Source of the DNA: Alistipes sp.
Lineage (GTDB): Bacteria; Bacteroidota; Bacteroidia; Bacteroidales; Rikenellaceae
Assembly (NCBI GenBank): GCA_017391185.1
Contig: JAFOZN010000178.1
Location: 1 to 13,708, forward strand
Direction of reading: 5' to 3'
DNA: 13,708 nucleotides
The notes under the pieces were generated by a model. That model saw only the letters and a program-made list of their open reading frames with translations, made no database searches and was not told where the DNA came from. Positions 1 to 7,510 of the stretch are shown here, piece after piece. Both the position numbers and the translations under genes were made by a program. Every line of letters starts with the position of its first letter. The first letter of the stretch is position 1.

Positions 1-1143
1 AAGCACAGCCAACATGATCGAAAGGAATGCTGTCATAGTCCAGAAGTGCAACCAATCGAACTCCGATGGGAAGATATTACCAATAGCGATAAAGCCACCC
101 AACTCCTCATACATCTTGGTCTTAGGAGTAAAGATCAACTTCAACTGCTCCCAATAATTAGCAATGGTCTGACCTGCCATCTTCACTCCCGCAGGAATAG
201 CCTCAAAAAAGCCATACTCGCGAGTATGAGGCTTGATCAAATCGCCACGGAAGACAACGCCCATCTTACCCTCTGCGTTTACTGGTACTCGAAGCTCCAC
301 CTCTGAGCCAGCACGATTGACCTTTAAGGCTACTGTATCGCCCTTGATCTGGGGCAAAAGTTCTGTCACGATCTGCACCGCATCCACTCCCTCAACGCCA
401 TTGAAAGCTACGATCTCATCACCTGATTTGAGACCTGCAGCCAAGGCCGACTCTGAAGCAACGCTATCTATGATGAATGGGAAACGAAGCTCATACAATG
501 TCTCATATTCACGATTACGGCGCATCTGGAGCAAATCCTCAAACGAGATATTGATGCTAACCTGCTCACCACCACGATTTACCACAACCTCTCGGCCACC
601 CTCGGTAAGAAGCAGCTTGTTTCTCAGGTCATTCACGCCATCCAACACTTCGCCATCTACCGAGATTACTTTATCGCCATCTCTAAAACCGAGTCGCTCG
701 CCCGCCTCTGAGAAGGTATAGCCCCACTTGGCATCCTCGTTTCTGAGATACGACTCACCATAGACATAACGGATACCTGTATAAATCAACATCGCCAGCA
801 GGACATTCATCGTAACACCCGCCAACATCACCATCAGGCGCTGCCAAGCTGGTTTGGCGCGAAACTCGTATGGTTGAATAGGAGCCTTCATCTGCTCAAG
901 ATCCATACTCTCATCAATCATACCTGCGATCTTGACGTAACCGCCCAATGGTACCCAACCGATACCATACTCTGTTTCGCCCTTCTTCCACTTAAAGAGT
1001 GAGAACCAAGGATCGAAGAAGATATAAAACTTCTCTACGCGAATCTTAAAAATGCGTGCAACAATATAGTGTCCAAACTCGTGTATCGCTACAAGTAGCG
1101 AAAGGCTCATCAGAACCTGAATAATCTTAATTAAAATTTCCAT
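1..1143 (-). CDS. rseP: RIP metalloprotease RseP (site-2 protease, M50), 3' end cut by window
   Basis: Membrane-embedded zinc protease that cleaves transmembrane substrates such as anti-sigma factors and leftover signal peptides. The visible 381 residues start at the ATG at 1143. The first membrane helix carries the zinc motif HEFGH (His21, Glu22, His25), followed by the conserved segment GWVPLGGYVKIAGM near residues 62-75. A second helix lies near residues 100-120. Two PDZ domains follow, at about 140-205 and 222-300; the second begins ESALAAGLKSGDEIV. The last visible helix stops just before the place where the family has its NxxPxxxLDGG motif, which provides the third zinc ligand, so that part lies outside the window. 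Family members are usually about 440-450 residues. The gene starts 16 nt after dxr and is probably the last known gene of the LytM-dxr-rseP operon. The motif evidence is strong. Confidence 0.95.
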   Translation of the reverse strand, partial: MEILIKIIQVLMSLSLLVAIHEFGHYIVARIFKIRVEKFYIFFDPWFSLFKWKKGETEYGIGWVPLGGYVKIAGMIDESMDLEQMKAPIQPYEFRAKPAWQRLMVMLAGVTMNVLLAMLIYTGIRYVYGESYLRNEDAKWGYTFSEAGERLGFRDGDKVISVDGEVLDGVNDLRNKLLLTEGGREVVVNRGGEQVSINISFEDLLQMRRNREYETLYELRFPFIIDSVASESALAAGLKSGDEIVAFNGVEGVDAVQIVTELLPQIKGDTVALKVNRAGSEVELRVPVNAEGKMGVVFRGDLIKPHTREYGFFEAIPAGVKMAGQTIANYWEQLKLIFTPKTKMYEELGGFIAIGNIFPSEFDWLHFWTMTAFLSIMLAVL

Positions 1144-1159
1144 TATCTTGTGTTAAATA

Positions 1160-2314
1160 TTACTTCAATTTCAAATACTCTGCCGCCAATGCTCGCGACT
1201 CATCATTCGAGAGTTCATAATCACGCAGAGTAGGCTTCTCCACGAAGGTGGATTTCTCAAGAGCATACTCTATCGAGGCTGTGATATCGGTAAAGCGACA
1301 TTTACCCGCCAAGAAAGCCGCCACAGCTACCTCATTCGAGCCATTCATCACACAGGCTGAGTTACCGCCTCGGCGCATACAATCATAGGCTATATCTAAG
1401 GCTGGGTATTTCACTCTATCAGGCTCTGCAAAGCTTAGAGTCGGATTCTTTAGAAAATCAAATCTCTCCTGAGGTCTTGTGGCACGATATGGGAACATGA
1501 GTGCATAGCTGATAGGCATATGCATATCGGGGGTGCCGAGTTGCGCCTTGATAGCTCCATCCTCAAACTCCACCATAGAGTGAACGATGGATTGCGGATG
1601 TATCAATACCGAGATCTTCTCGGCAGGCATGCCGAAGAGCCAATGCGCCTCGATAACCTCAAAACCCTTATTTACCAATGTTGCTGAATCTATGGTGATC
1701 TTAGCACCCATACTCCACTGAGGATGTTTCAATGCTCGCTCTGGCGTTACATCCCCAAGCTCCGACATCGGCACGTCACGGAGGGCTCCACCACTACAAG
1801 TGACTATCAATCGGCGAACAGGCGACTTCTCACCTGCAAGGCATTGGAATATAGCCGAATGTTCTGAGTCAATAGGCAAAATCGGAACGCCCTTCTCCTG
1901 AGCCAATCGCATCACCAAGTCGCCACCCACAACAAGGCTCTCTTTATTAGCCAAAGCCAACTTCTTACCCGCCTCGATAGCTGCAATGGTAGGATGCAGA
2001 CCTGCATAACCAACCAAAGCATTGACCACGACATCGACCTCCGAACTGCGCACTACTTGGCATATAGAGTCGCTACCAGCATATACTTTAATAGGATACT
2101 GAGCCAAAGCCTCTTTCAGAGCCTCATATTTTGACTCATCACCGATAACCACACTATCCACATCAAACTCTATAGCTTGGCGAGCCAAAAGCTCCCAATT
2201 GCGCCCAGCCACGAGTGACGTAACCTCAAAAAGTTCGGGATTCTCAGCCACAATATCGAGAGTCTGAACTCCGATAGAGCCTGTCGAACCGAGTATTGAT
2301 AGACGTTGTTTCAT
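1160..2314 (-). CDS. dxr: 1-deoxy-D-xylulose 5-phosphate reductoisomerase
   Basis: Converts 1-deoxy-D-xylulose 5-phosphate to 2-C-methyl-D-erythritol 4-phosphate with NADPH, the first committed step of the MEP isoprenoid pathway, in the cytoplasm. The protein has 384 residues, close to the normal length. The NADPH-binding loop GSTGSIG is at 9-15 and ANKESLVVGG at 122-131. The metal ligands fit Asp149 and Glu151 in IDSEHSA, plus Glu219 in NKGFEVIEAHW. The flexible active-site loop HPQWSMG is at 198-204 and includes Trp200. One small oddity is SGGAL at 174-178, where most homologues I recall read SGGPF. The gene lies 26 nt after the LytM-like gene and 16 nt before rseP, with no promoter or terminator between them, so it is probably co-transcribed with both. 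Confidence 0.97.
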   Translation of the reverse strand: MKQRLSILGSTGSIGVQTLDIVAENPELFEVTSLVAGRNWELLARQAIEFDVDSVVIGDESKYEALKEALAQYPIKVYAGSDSICQVVRSSEVDVVVNALVGYAGLHPTIAAIEAGKKLALANKESLVVGGDLVMRLAQEKGVPILPIDSEHSAIFQCLAGEKSPVRRLIVTCSGGALRDVPMSELGDVTPERALKHPQWSMGAKITIDSATLVNKGFEVIEAHWLFGMPAEKISVLIHPQSIVHSMVEFEDGAIKAQLGTPDMHMPISYALMFPYRATRPQERFDFLKNPTLSFAEPDRVKYPALDIAYDCMRRGGNSACVMNGSNEVAVAAFLAGKCRFTDITASIEYALEKSTFVEKPTLRDYELSNDESRALAAEYLKLK

Positions 2315-2340
2315 TCAGAAATATCTTAAAACTTAAAAGG

Positions 2341-3204
2341 TTAGAATACAATATAAATTTCGGGATCTACGACTTTACCCTCGTTCCAGATCTCCAACTC
2401 GATCTGAGGATTAGTCTTATCACCCACCCCAGGCATGGCATTATAACCAATCACCTGACGGCTCTTCAAAGTCTGTCCCTTCTCTACCAAAACTTGAGAG
2501 AGATTACGATAGATAGAGACAAAACCGTTGAAATGTTGTACAGACACCACCGAGCCCTTATCGCCCGATAGAACATCCACCACCGTACCATCATCTATCG
2601 AGGTGACGGGAGCATTGGGCGCAGCCTGAATCGTAACACCCAAGATATCTTCATCGCGCGAGAAGTGGCGTGTAATGATACCCTCGGCGGGAGCCGCAAA
2701 GACCAATTTATTACCGCCTTGCTCCTTACTGCGCAGCGTACGTGCCAAAGAGTATTCGCCATCACCCTCCATCTCGGCTCTGAGCAGAGAATCAAACTGA
2801 GATGGCGACACCAATGTCTTATCTAATTTGGTAGTATCCGATGCTCCCAATGGAGTACGCACCACAGGAGTACGGCCCTCCATAATCATAGCTACGTTCT
2901 CGTTATATGTAAGCATATCGGTCATACGTCTCTCCAAAGAGTCAATACGCATGATATTCTGCACCAGCTCATCGTGCGTACGCTCGGCAGAGGTGCGATA
3001 TCCAGGGAAGATATCCAACACAGGAGTATATGCCACCAAAATCAAAGCCAACAAAAGCAAAAACAACACAAACGCTGCCAAACTACCCAAAAGGCCTGCG
3101 GCAGAGATATGTACATTCCAATCCTCCTCACCCAAAATCGGATCGCTCATACTGAATCGCTTACGGCGAAACAGATTCTTTATGCTTTCACTTAATCGGC
3201 CCAT
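2341..3204 (-). CDS. Membrane-anchored LytM/M23-like protein, catalytically degenerate
   Basis: The protein has 287 residues from the chosen start MGRLSESIKN at 3204. A basic N-terminus is followed by one membrane helix at about 33-59. A likely coiled-coil stretch (about 72-110) follows, and a LytM/M23-like beta domain occupies about 170-285. The fold signature is clear (AAPAEGIITRHF, DDGTVVDVLSGD, YRNLSQVLVEKGQTLKSRQVIG, WNEGKVVDP). However, the zinc and catalytic residues are replaced: Ile187 and Thr191 stand where HxxxD should be, Asn234 replaces the His of YxHL, and Gln267 and Glu269 replace both His of HLHFE. It therefore probably binds or activates another cell-wall enzyme, as EnvC-type LytM factors do, rather than cutting peptidoglycan. 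That role is inferred. An in-frame ATG at 3297 would give 318 residues, but it lies upstream of the predicted promoter. First gene of the dxr-rseP operon. Confidence 0.85.
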   Translation of the reverse strand: MGRLSESIKNLFRRKRFSMSDPILGEEDWNVHISAAGLLGSLAAFVLFLLLLALILVAYTPVLDIFPGYRTSAERTHDELVQNIMRIDSLERRMTDMLTYNENVAMIMEGRTPVVRTPLGASDTTKLDKTLVSPSQFDSLLRAEMEGDGEYSLARTLRSKEQGGNKLVFAAPAEGIITRHFSRDEDILGVTIQAAPNAPVTSIDDGTVVDVLSGDKGSVVSVQHFNGFVSIYRNLSQVLVEKGQTLKSRQVIGYNAMPGVGDKTNPQIELEIWNEGKVVDPEIYIVF

Positions 3205-3235
3205 CTTACTCTCTATTGATTTAACTATAACCTCA

Positions 3236-3266
3236 CAAAGATACTCTTTTTTCACTAAACGCCCAA
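3236..3266 (-). promoter_or_regulatory. Promoter of the LytM-dxr-rseP operon
   Basis: On the minus strand TTGG (3266-3263) is followed, with a 19-nt spacer if the box is read as TTGGG, by TATCTTTG (3243-3236). This matches the Bacteroidota -33/-7 promoter form TTG...TAnnTTTG. Transcription would start near 3231, about 27 nt before the ATG at 3204. It was found by eye and not tested. Confidence 0.6.
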
Positions 3267-3369
3267 TTCTGAAGCGATAGTATTTCGCAATTATCAATTT
3301 TATCTAAAACAAAACCCTCGGTACTATAAAATTTTAGCTCCATTCTGGCGTCAAATAGTTTATTTTTCG

Positions 3370-3377
3370 TATATTTG
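3370..3377 (+). promoter_or_regulatory. -7 box of the nucleotidyltransferase gene
   Basis: TATATTTG fits the Bacteroidota TAnnTTTG box. It predicts a start near 3382 and a leader of about 38 nt before the ATG at 3420. No clear -33 box is seen; CTGG at 3345-3348 is the nearest weak match. It is divergent from the LytM operon promoter. Confidence 0.6.
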
Positions 3378-3419
3378 CAAGAAGTATAAGAATAATCATT
3401 TTCAAAATTTAAAAATATC

Positions 3420-4340
3420 ATGGTAAAACCTACTTTACTTGTATTGGCTGCTGGTATGGGTTCTCGCTACGGATCCTTGAAGCAGATGGATGGCGTTGGC
3501 CCTAACAATGAGGCCATCATCGACTACTCAATTTATGATGCAATTCGTGCTGGTTTCGGCAAGGTGGTATTCGTTATTCGCCACTCATTTGCAGATGCTT
3601 TTACTGCTGTATTCAACAAAGAGCGTTTCGGTGGTAAGATCGATGTAGAGATCGTATATCAGGAGTTGGACTACCTCCCAGAGGGTTTCACAGTTCCAGA
3701 GGGCCGCGAGAAGCCATGGGGTACAAACCACGCTTTGCTCATGGCTAAGGATGTTATCAAAGAGCCTTTCGCTGTAATCAATGCTGACGACTTCTATGGT
3801 GCTGATGCATACAAGGTTATCGGCGAGTATTTGAGCCAGCGCGATGGCGAGTCTAACCACTACTGCATGGTGGGTTACGAGGTTAACAAGACTCTCTCTG
3901 AGAATGGTACCGTTTCACGTGGTGTTTGCTCAATTGACGAGAATCGTTTCCTCACATCTATCGTTGAGCGTACCAAGATCGAGCGCAATGCCGAGGGTAC
4001 AATCGTATTCCACGACTTGGGCGAGGATGAGGCATTGGAGGAGAACACACCTGTTTCAATGAACCTCTTCGGCTTCACTCCAGACTACTTCACATATTCA
4101 GAGGAGTATTTCAAGGGCTTCTTGAGCGATCCTGAGACTCAGGCAAACCTCAAGGCTGAGTTCTTCATTCCACTTATGGTTAATGAGTTGGTTGGCAAGG
4201 GCACATCTAAGCTCAAGGTGTTGAGCACTACAGCTAACTGGTTTGGTGTAACTTATCAGGCCGACAAACCTCAGCTCGTAGCCAAGATCGAGGAGCTTAT
4301 CGAGGCAGGCGTATATCCTCGCAACTTGTGGGGCAAATAA
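3420..4340 (+). CDS. Nucleotidyltransferase family protein (sugar-phosphate NTP transferase fold)
   Basis: A 306-residue cytoplasmic protein of the NTP_transferase (NDP-sugar pyrophosphorylase) superfamily. These enzymes join a sugar 1-phosphate to an NTP, releasing pyrophosphate. The N-terminal nucleotide loop reads LAAGMGSRYGSLKQ (9-22), a variant of GxGxR...K with a shorter spacing than GlmU or RmlA. NADDFYG (121-127) supplies the metal-binding Asp expected after the central strand. Both the sugar and the nucleotide are unknown; no partner gene lies next to it. All 11 arginine codons are CGC or CGT and Glu/Lys are mostly GAG/AAG, which suggests high expression compared with its neighbours. 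It has its own promoter (box at 3370) and its own terminator (4367-4399), so it is probably a single-gene transcript. The family assignment is firm, the substrate is not. Confidence 0.88.
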   Translation: MVKPTLLVLAAGMGSRYGSLKQMDGVGPNNEAIIDYSIYDAIRAGFGKVVFVIRHSFADAFTAVFNKERFGGKIDVEIVYQELDYLPEGFTVPEGREKPWGTNHALLMAKDVIKEPFAVINADDFYGADAYKVIGEYLSQRDGESNHYCMVGYEVNKTLSENGTVSRGVCSIDENRFLTSIVERTKIERNAEGTIVFHDLGEDEALEENTPVSMNLFGFTPDYFTYSEEYFKGFLSDPETQANLKAEFFIPLMVNELVGKGTSKLKVLSTTANWFGVTYQADKPQLVAKIEELIEAGVYPRNLWGK

Positions 4341-4366
4341 TCCTTGTACAGGATATATAATTTGAG

Positions 4367-4399
4367 CAGAAGGGCGAAATGTTCGCTCTTCTGTTTTTT
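4367..4399 (+). terminator. Intrinsic terminator of the nucleotidyltransferase gene
   Basis: A 12-bp stem pairs CAGAAGGGCGAA (4367-4378) with TTCGCTCTTCTG (4382-4393). There is one G-T pair and a 3-nt loop, and six T follow directly. It sits 26 nt after the stop codon. Confidence 0.92.
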
Positions 4400-4457
4400 A
4401 TTCCCATTTGGGATAATTATTTTATATCTATTATTTTTTTTATTCGGGAAAAAACTC

Positions 4458-4465
4458 TAAATTTG
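4458..4465 (+). promoter_or_regulatory. -7 box of the first MG2/plug-like gene
   Basis: TAAATTTG fits TAnnTTTG and predicts a start near 4470, leaving a leader of about 39 nt before the ATG at 4509. Only a run of T lies at the -33 position, so support rests on the -7 box and its placement after a terminator. Confidence 0.5.
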
Positions 4466-4508
4466 TAAAGATTAGTTCAACCGTAAACTCTAAAAATTCG
4501 AAGCTTAT

Positions 4509-7382
4509 ATGAAACGATTAATTTTGTCTCTAATCTGCTTAACAACCTTTTTTAACATCTCTGCCCAAAATTTAACAGATAGTATCACCCAAAGTCTGAT
4601 GGGTCACGCCATGACCATTCGTGATTTTGGACGCACAGTACCGCAGGAAAAGGTATATTTGCATTTTGATAATACGAGTTATTATCAAGGAGATAAAATT
4701 TGGTTTCAGTGTTATGTGGTTACTGCCGACCAGAACAGACTCTCGAATCTAAGCAAAACGCTCTACGTGGAGTTGCTCACACCTGAAGGAAACATCCTCC
4801 AGAAGCGTATATTGCCTATTATCAATGGTCGTTGCAATGGTAATTTTGAGCTTAATCAAATCCCTTTCCACTCTGGATTTTATGAGATTCGTGCCTACAC
4901 CAAGTATATGACAAACTTTGGTGATGGTACCATCTTCTCTCGCGTATTCCCTGTCTTTGATCAGCCAGAAAAGGAGGGCGATTTCAAGAAGCGCAAGATG
5001 ATGCGTATGCAGAATGTCAATGCTCAATACAGAAGCCGCCGAGAGATGATATTCAAAAACGAGAAACTCAACGTGAAGTTCTACCCCGAAGGTGGTAACT
5101 CGGTGCTTGGAATCAACGCCCGTATGGCATTTGAAGCAACATCATCTAACGGCTCACCAGTCGAGGTCGAGGGTAAGGTCGTAGATAAATTCGGTGTAGA
5201 GGTTGCAACCTTTAAGGTTAACCACGAAGGTCGAGGAGTCTTTGATTACACCCCTACCGAGGGCGCAAAGGCCAAGATTGAGTATGCAGGCAAGAGCTAC
5301 TCATTCGATATGCCAGAGCCACTCAAAGAGGGTTTTGCTATGACCGTAGATAACCTCTCATCGGCAGACAGTATCAAGATTCAGGTAAACAAGAGCAAGA
5401 ATCTGCCTAACACAATGTTGGGTGCAACGCTTATGAGTGGTGGAAAGCTTGTGGGTTACACCATCGTAAATTGCGAAGGCACAAAATCTACTGAGTTTGC
5501 TATCTCAAAGAAGCGTTTACCTGCTGGCGTAGCTCAAATCGTATTGGCAGATGCCTCAGGTCAGATAGTTGCCGATAGATTGATATTCTCAAGTGCCAAC
5601 CTCAGACGTGCCAATATCGAGGTGACTCAGAACGCCGAGACATATAATCCACACGATGCAATCAACCTCAAATTCAACGTCAGCAACGCTGCGGGCAGAC
5701 CTTTGCAGACATCTTTGTCATTGGCCGTTAGAGAGGGCGAGAGTTTCTTGGAGTCGGGTAATAACATCTTGACAGATTTGTTGCTCATGTCTGAGATCAA
5801 GGGTTATGTACACCGTCCTGAGTATTATTTCGAGGCAGATGATGAGACTCACCGTCAGGCATTGGATGAATTGTTGATGGTGCAGGGCTGGCGCAGATAT
5901 AATTGGAAATGGTGGGCTGGTGTCGAGAAATTTGACCTGAAATATATCCCAGAGCAGGGCATTGAAGTACATGGAAAAGTACTCAAGGTGGGTTCGGATG
6001 AGCCTATGACTGAGATTATGCTCTCTTCGTTGCTCACTTCACGTGGAGATGAAAATTACAACTCTGTAAAGGCTGACATCAAAGCTAAGGCAGCGGCGAG
6101 AAAGACAGCCGAGCAGAATGGTCAGACTATTGAAGAGGAGCAGGTAAGCGATGAAAATAATGCACATATGGGAGTTATCGAGGTGGATAGCACTGGTAAC
6201 TTTGAGTTTATCGGCAACTTCAATGGCAAGTGGAATCTTGTATTCGCGGTGACAAATGATAAGAATCGCGCTAAGTCGAGTCGCATCATTTTGGATCGTA
6301 AATTCACACCAAAACCAAAGACCTTCACCCCATCAGATATGCAGGTACGCATGACCGAGGAGGAGCGCAAAGCTGCAGAACTGAAGGCCAAGGCCGAGAA
6401 GGATGCCTTGTTGGATACTGTTGGTGGTGGACTAATCGCCTTTACCGATCCAGATGAAGCAAAGAAGGATCTTGAGGATCGAGTACACAACATCAAGGAG
6501 GTTGTCGTAACGGGTGAAGAGACTCCAGAGCAGGCTAAATACAATGCTCGTTCCAACGCTGTCATCTATTACGATGTTGCGGCGGAGTTGGATGCTATCC
6601 GCGATGAGGGAGATAACGTAACAGATCTTAATGTATTGTTAGGTCGCTTGAACGAAGATTTCATCGTCACAAGAGCTAACCGTATGGGTGGTATTGTCAA
6701 ATCAGACTCGACCAACACTTTTGGGGCGCAAGGCGCTGGTGCATTCCTTGAGCAGGGAGCAAACTTTGGGGCAAACAACTCCTCTATCACATTCACCCGT
6801 CAAACAACAGACGAGGAGACTGGCGAGGAGGTATCAGAGACTATTACCGCAGAGAAGGCCGCTGGTGCGACAAGTACAATACAGAAAGAGTGGAACGTAT
6901 CTTACAAGGGCAAGGAGCCTCTGTTTATTGTAGATTATGAGCGAGACTACCTATTGAATGTCACTCAGAATGAGTTGGCCAAGCTCATCAACATCAAGTC
7001 GATCTATGTTAGCGAAGAGGTTGATGCCATCACCAAGTACGCAAATCCAGATGTATATTCTCACCTCGAAGCACTCAACAAATACTCTTGTGTAGTCTTT
7101 ATCGAGACCTACCCTGTGGGACAGATTCCTACTGAGCCTAAGCGTGGTATGAGAAGAACTTGGGTTGATGGTTATAGCGAGCCTGTGGAGTTCTATGCTC
7201 CAGACTACGCCATCTTACCAAAGGATGTTGATTATCGCCGTACACTCTATTGGAACCCAGAGATCAATACCGATGCAGAGGGCCGTGCCGAGGTTGAGTT
7301 CTACAACAATAGCCGTTGCAAACAGATCAAAGTCTCGGCTGAGACCATATCTAAGGATGGCTCGTTGGGAGCTACGATGTAG
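4509..7382 (+). CDS. Exported MG2 / carboxypeptidase-regulatory / plug-like protein, copy A
   Basis: The protein has 957 residues. A signal peptide ends near ISAQ (17-20) and has no lipobox. Residues about 46-150 form a macroglobulin MG2-like domain (QEKVYLHFDNTSYYQGDKIW, then GFYEIRAYTKYM). A second Ig-like unit follows at about 190-275 (KFYPEGGN), then a unit ending ADRLIF near 355. TDLLLMSEIKGYV starts at 422 and the motif QGWRRYNWKWW near 458. A carboxypeptidase-regulatory-like domain begins near 481. NIKEVVVTG at 661 resembles the start of a TonB-receptor plug, and EPLFIVDY at 803 resembles the plug's PLxVIDG strand, but no beta-barrel follows. YRRTLYWNP from 909 opens a closing macroglobulin-like module. 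No CxEQ thioester is seen. Its location is presumably periplasm or outer membrane; the function is unknown. Compared with copy B it has a net 36 extra residues between the two plug motifs, mostly within about 754-792. Confidence 0.85.
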   Translation: MKRLILSLICLTTFFNISAQNLTDSITQSLMGHAMTIRDFGRTVPQEKVYLHFDNTSYYQGDKIWFQCYVVTADQNRLSNLSKTLYVELLTPEGNILQKRILPIINGRCNGNFELNQIPFHSGFYEIRAYTKYMTNFGDGTIFSRVFPVFDQPEKEGDFKKRKMMRMQNVNAQYRSRREMIFKNEKLNVKFYPEGGNSVLGINARMAFEATSSNGSPVEVEGKVVDKFGVEVATFKVNHEGRGVFDYTPTEGAKAKIEYAGKSYSFDMPEPLKEGFAMTVDNLSSADSIKIQVNKSKNLPNTMLGATLMSGGKLVGYTIVNCEGTKSTEFAISKKRLPAGVAQIVLADASGQIVADRLIFSSANLRRANIEVTQNAETYNPHDAINLKFNVSNAAGRPLQTSLSLAVREGESFLESGNNILTDLLLMSEIKGYVHRPEYYFEADDETHRQALDELLMVQGWRRYNWKWWAGVEKFDLKYIPEQGIEVHGKVLKVGSDEPMTEIMLSSLLTSRGDENYNSVKADIKAKAAARKTAEQNGQTIEEEQVSDENNAHMGVIEVDSTGNFEFIGNFNGKWNLVFAVTNDKNRAKSSRIILDRKFTPKPKTFTPSDMQVRMTEEERKAAELKAKAEKDALLDTVGGGLIAFTDPDEAKKDLEDRVHNIKEVVVTGEETPEQAKYNARSNAVIYYDVAAELDAIRDEGDNVTDLNVLLGRLNEDFIVTRANRMGGIVKSDSTNTFGAQGAGAFLEQGANFGANNSSITFTRQTTDEETGEEVSETITAEKAAGATSTIQKEWNVSYKGKEPLFIVDYERDYLLNVTQNELAKLINIKSIYVSEEVDAITKYANPDVYSHLEALNKYSCVVFIETYPVGQIPTEPKRGMRRTWVDGYSEPVEFYAPDYAILPKDVDYRRTLYWNPEINTDAEGRAEVEFYNNSRCKQIKVSAETISKDGSLGATM

Positions 7383-7408
7383 TTGGAAATAGATTCAAGA
7401 ACAGAGTT

Positions 7409-7442
7409 GAGAGGGTGAATTAGTCGATTCACCCTCTCTTTT
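7409..7442 (+). terminator. Intrinsic terminator of MG2/plug-like copy A
   Basis: A perfect 12-bp stem pairs GAGAGGGTGAAT (7409-7420) with ATTCACCCTCTC (7427-7438). The loop is 6 nt and four T follow. It lies 26 nt after the stop of copy A and separates its transcript from copy B. Confidence 0.88.
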
Positions 7443-7486
7443 GGTTAATCGGCAGACGATAAGAGTGCAAATCATGAGTTTTATCT

Positions 7487-7494
7487 TATATTTG
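7487..7494 (+). promoter_or_regulatory. -7 box of the second MG2/plug-like gene
   Basis: TATATTTG is a full match to TAnnTTTG. The predicted start near 7499 leaves a leader of only about 12 nt before the ATG at 7511. No convincing -33 box is seen at the usual distance. Confidence 0.6.
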
Positions 7495-7510
7495 TGAAAA
7501 TTTTTGAACT

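Noticed and set aside
213..228. Perfect 16-nt palindrome CATACTCGCGAGTATG
   Set aside because: It lies inside the well-supported rseP reading frame, has no T run and no promoter nearby, and codes for ordinary residues of the protein. Probably chance.
233..721. Plus-strand open frame of 162 codons
   Set aside because: It is antisense to rseP, which has clear family motifs. Its Ser/Pro/Thr-rich composition is typical of a shadow frame.
3233..3421. Minus-strand open frame of 62 codons in the divergent intergenic region
   Set aside because: It covers both predicted promoters, shows no recognisable motif or signal peptide and has low-complexity AT-rich content.
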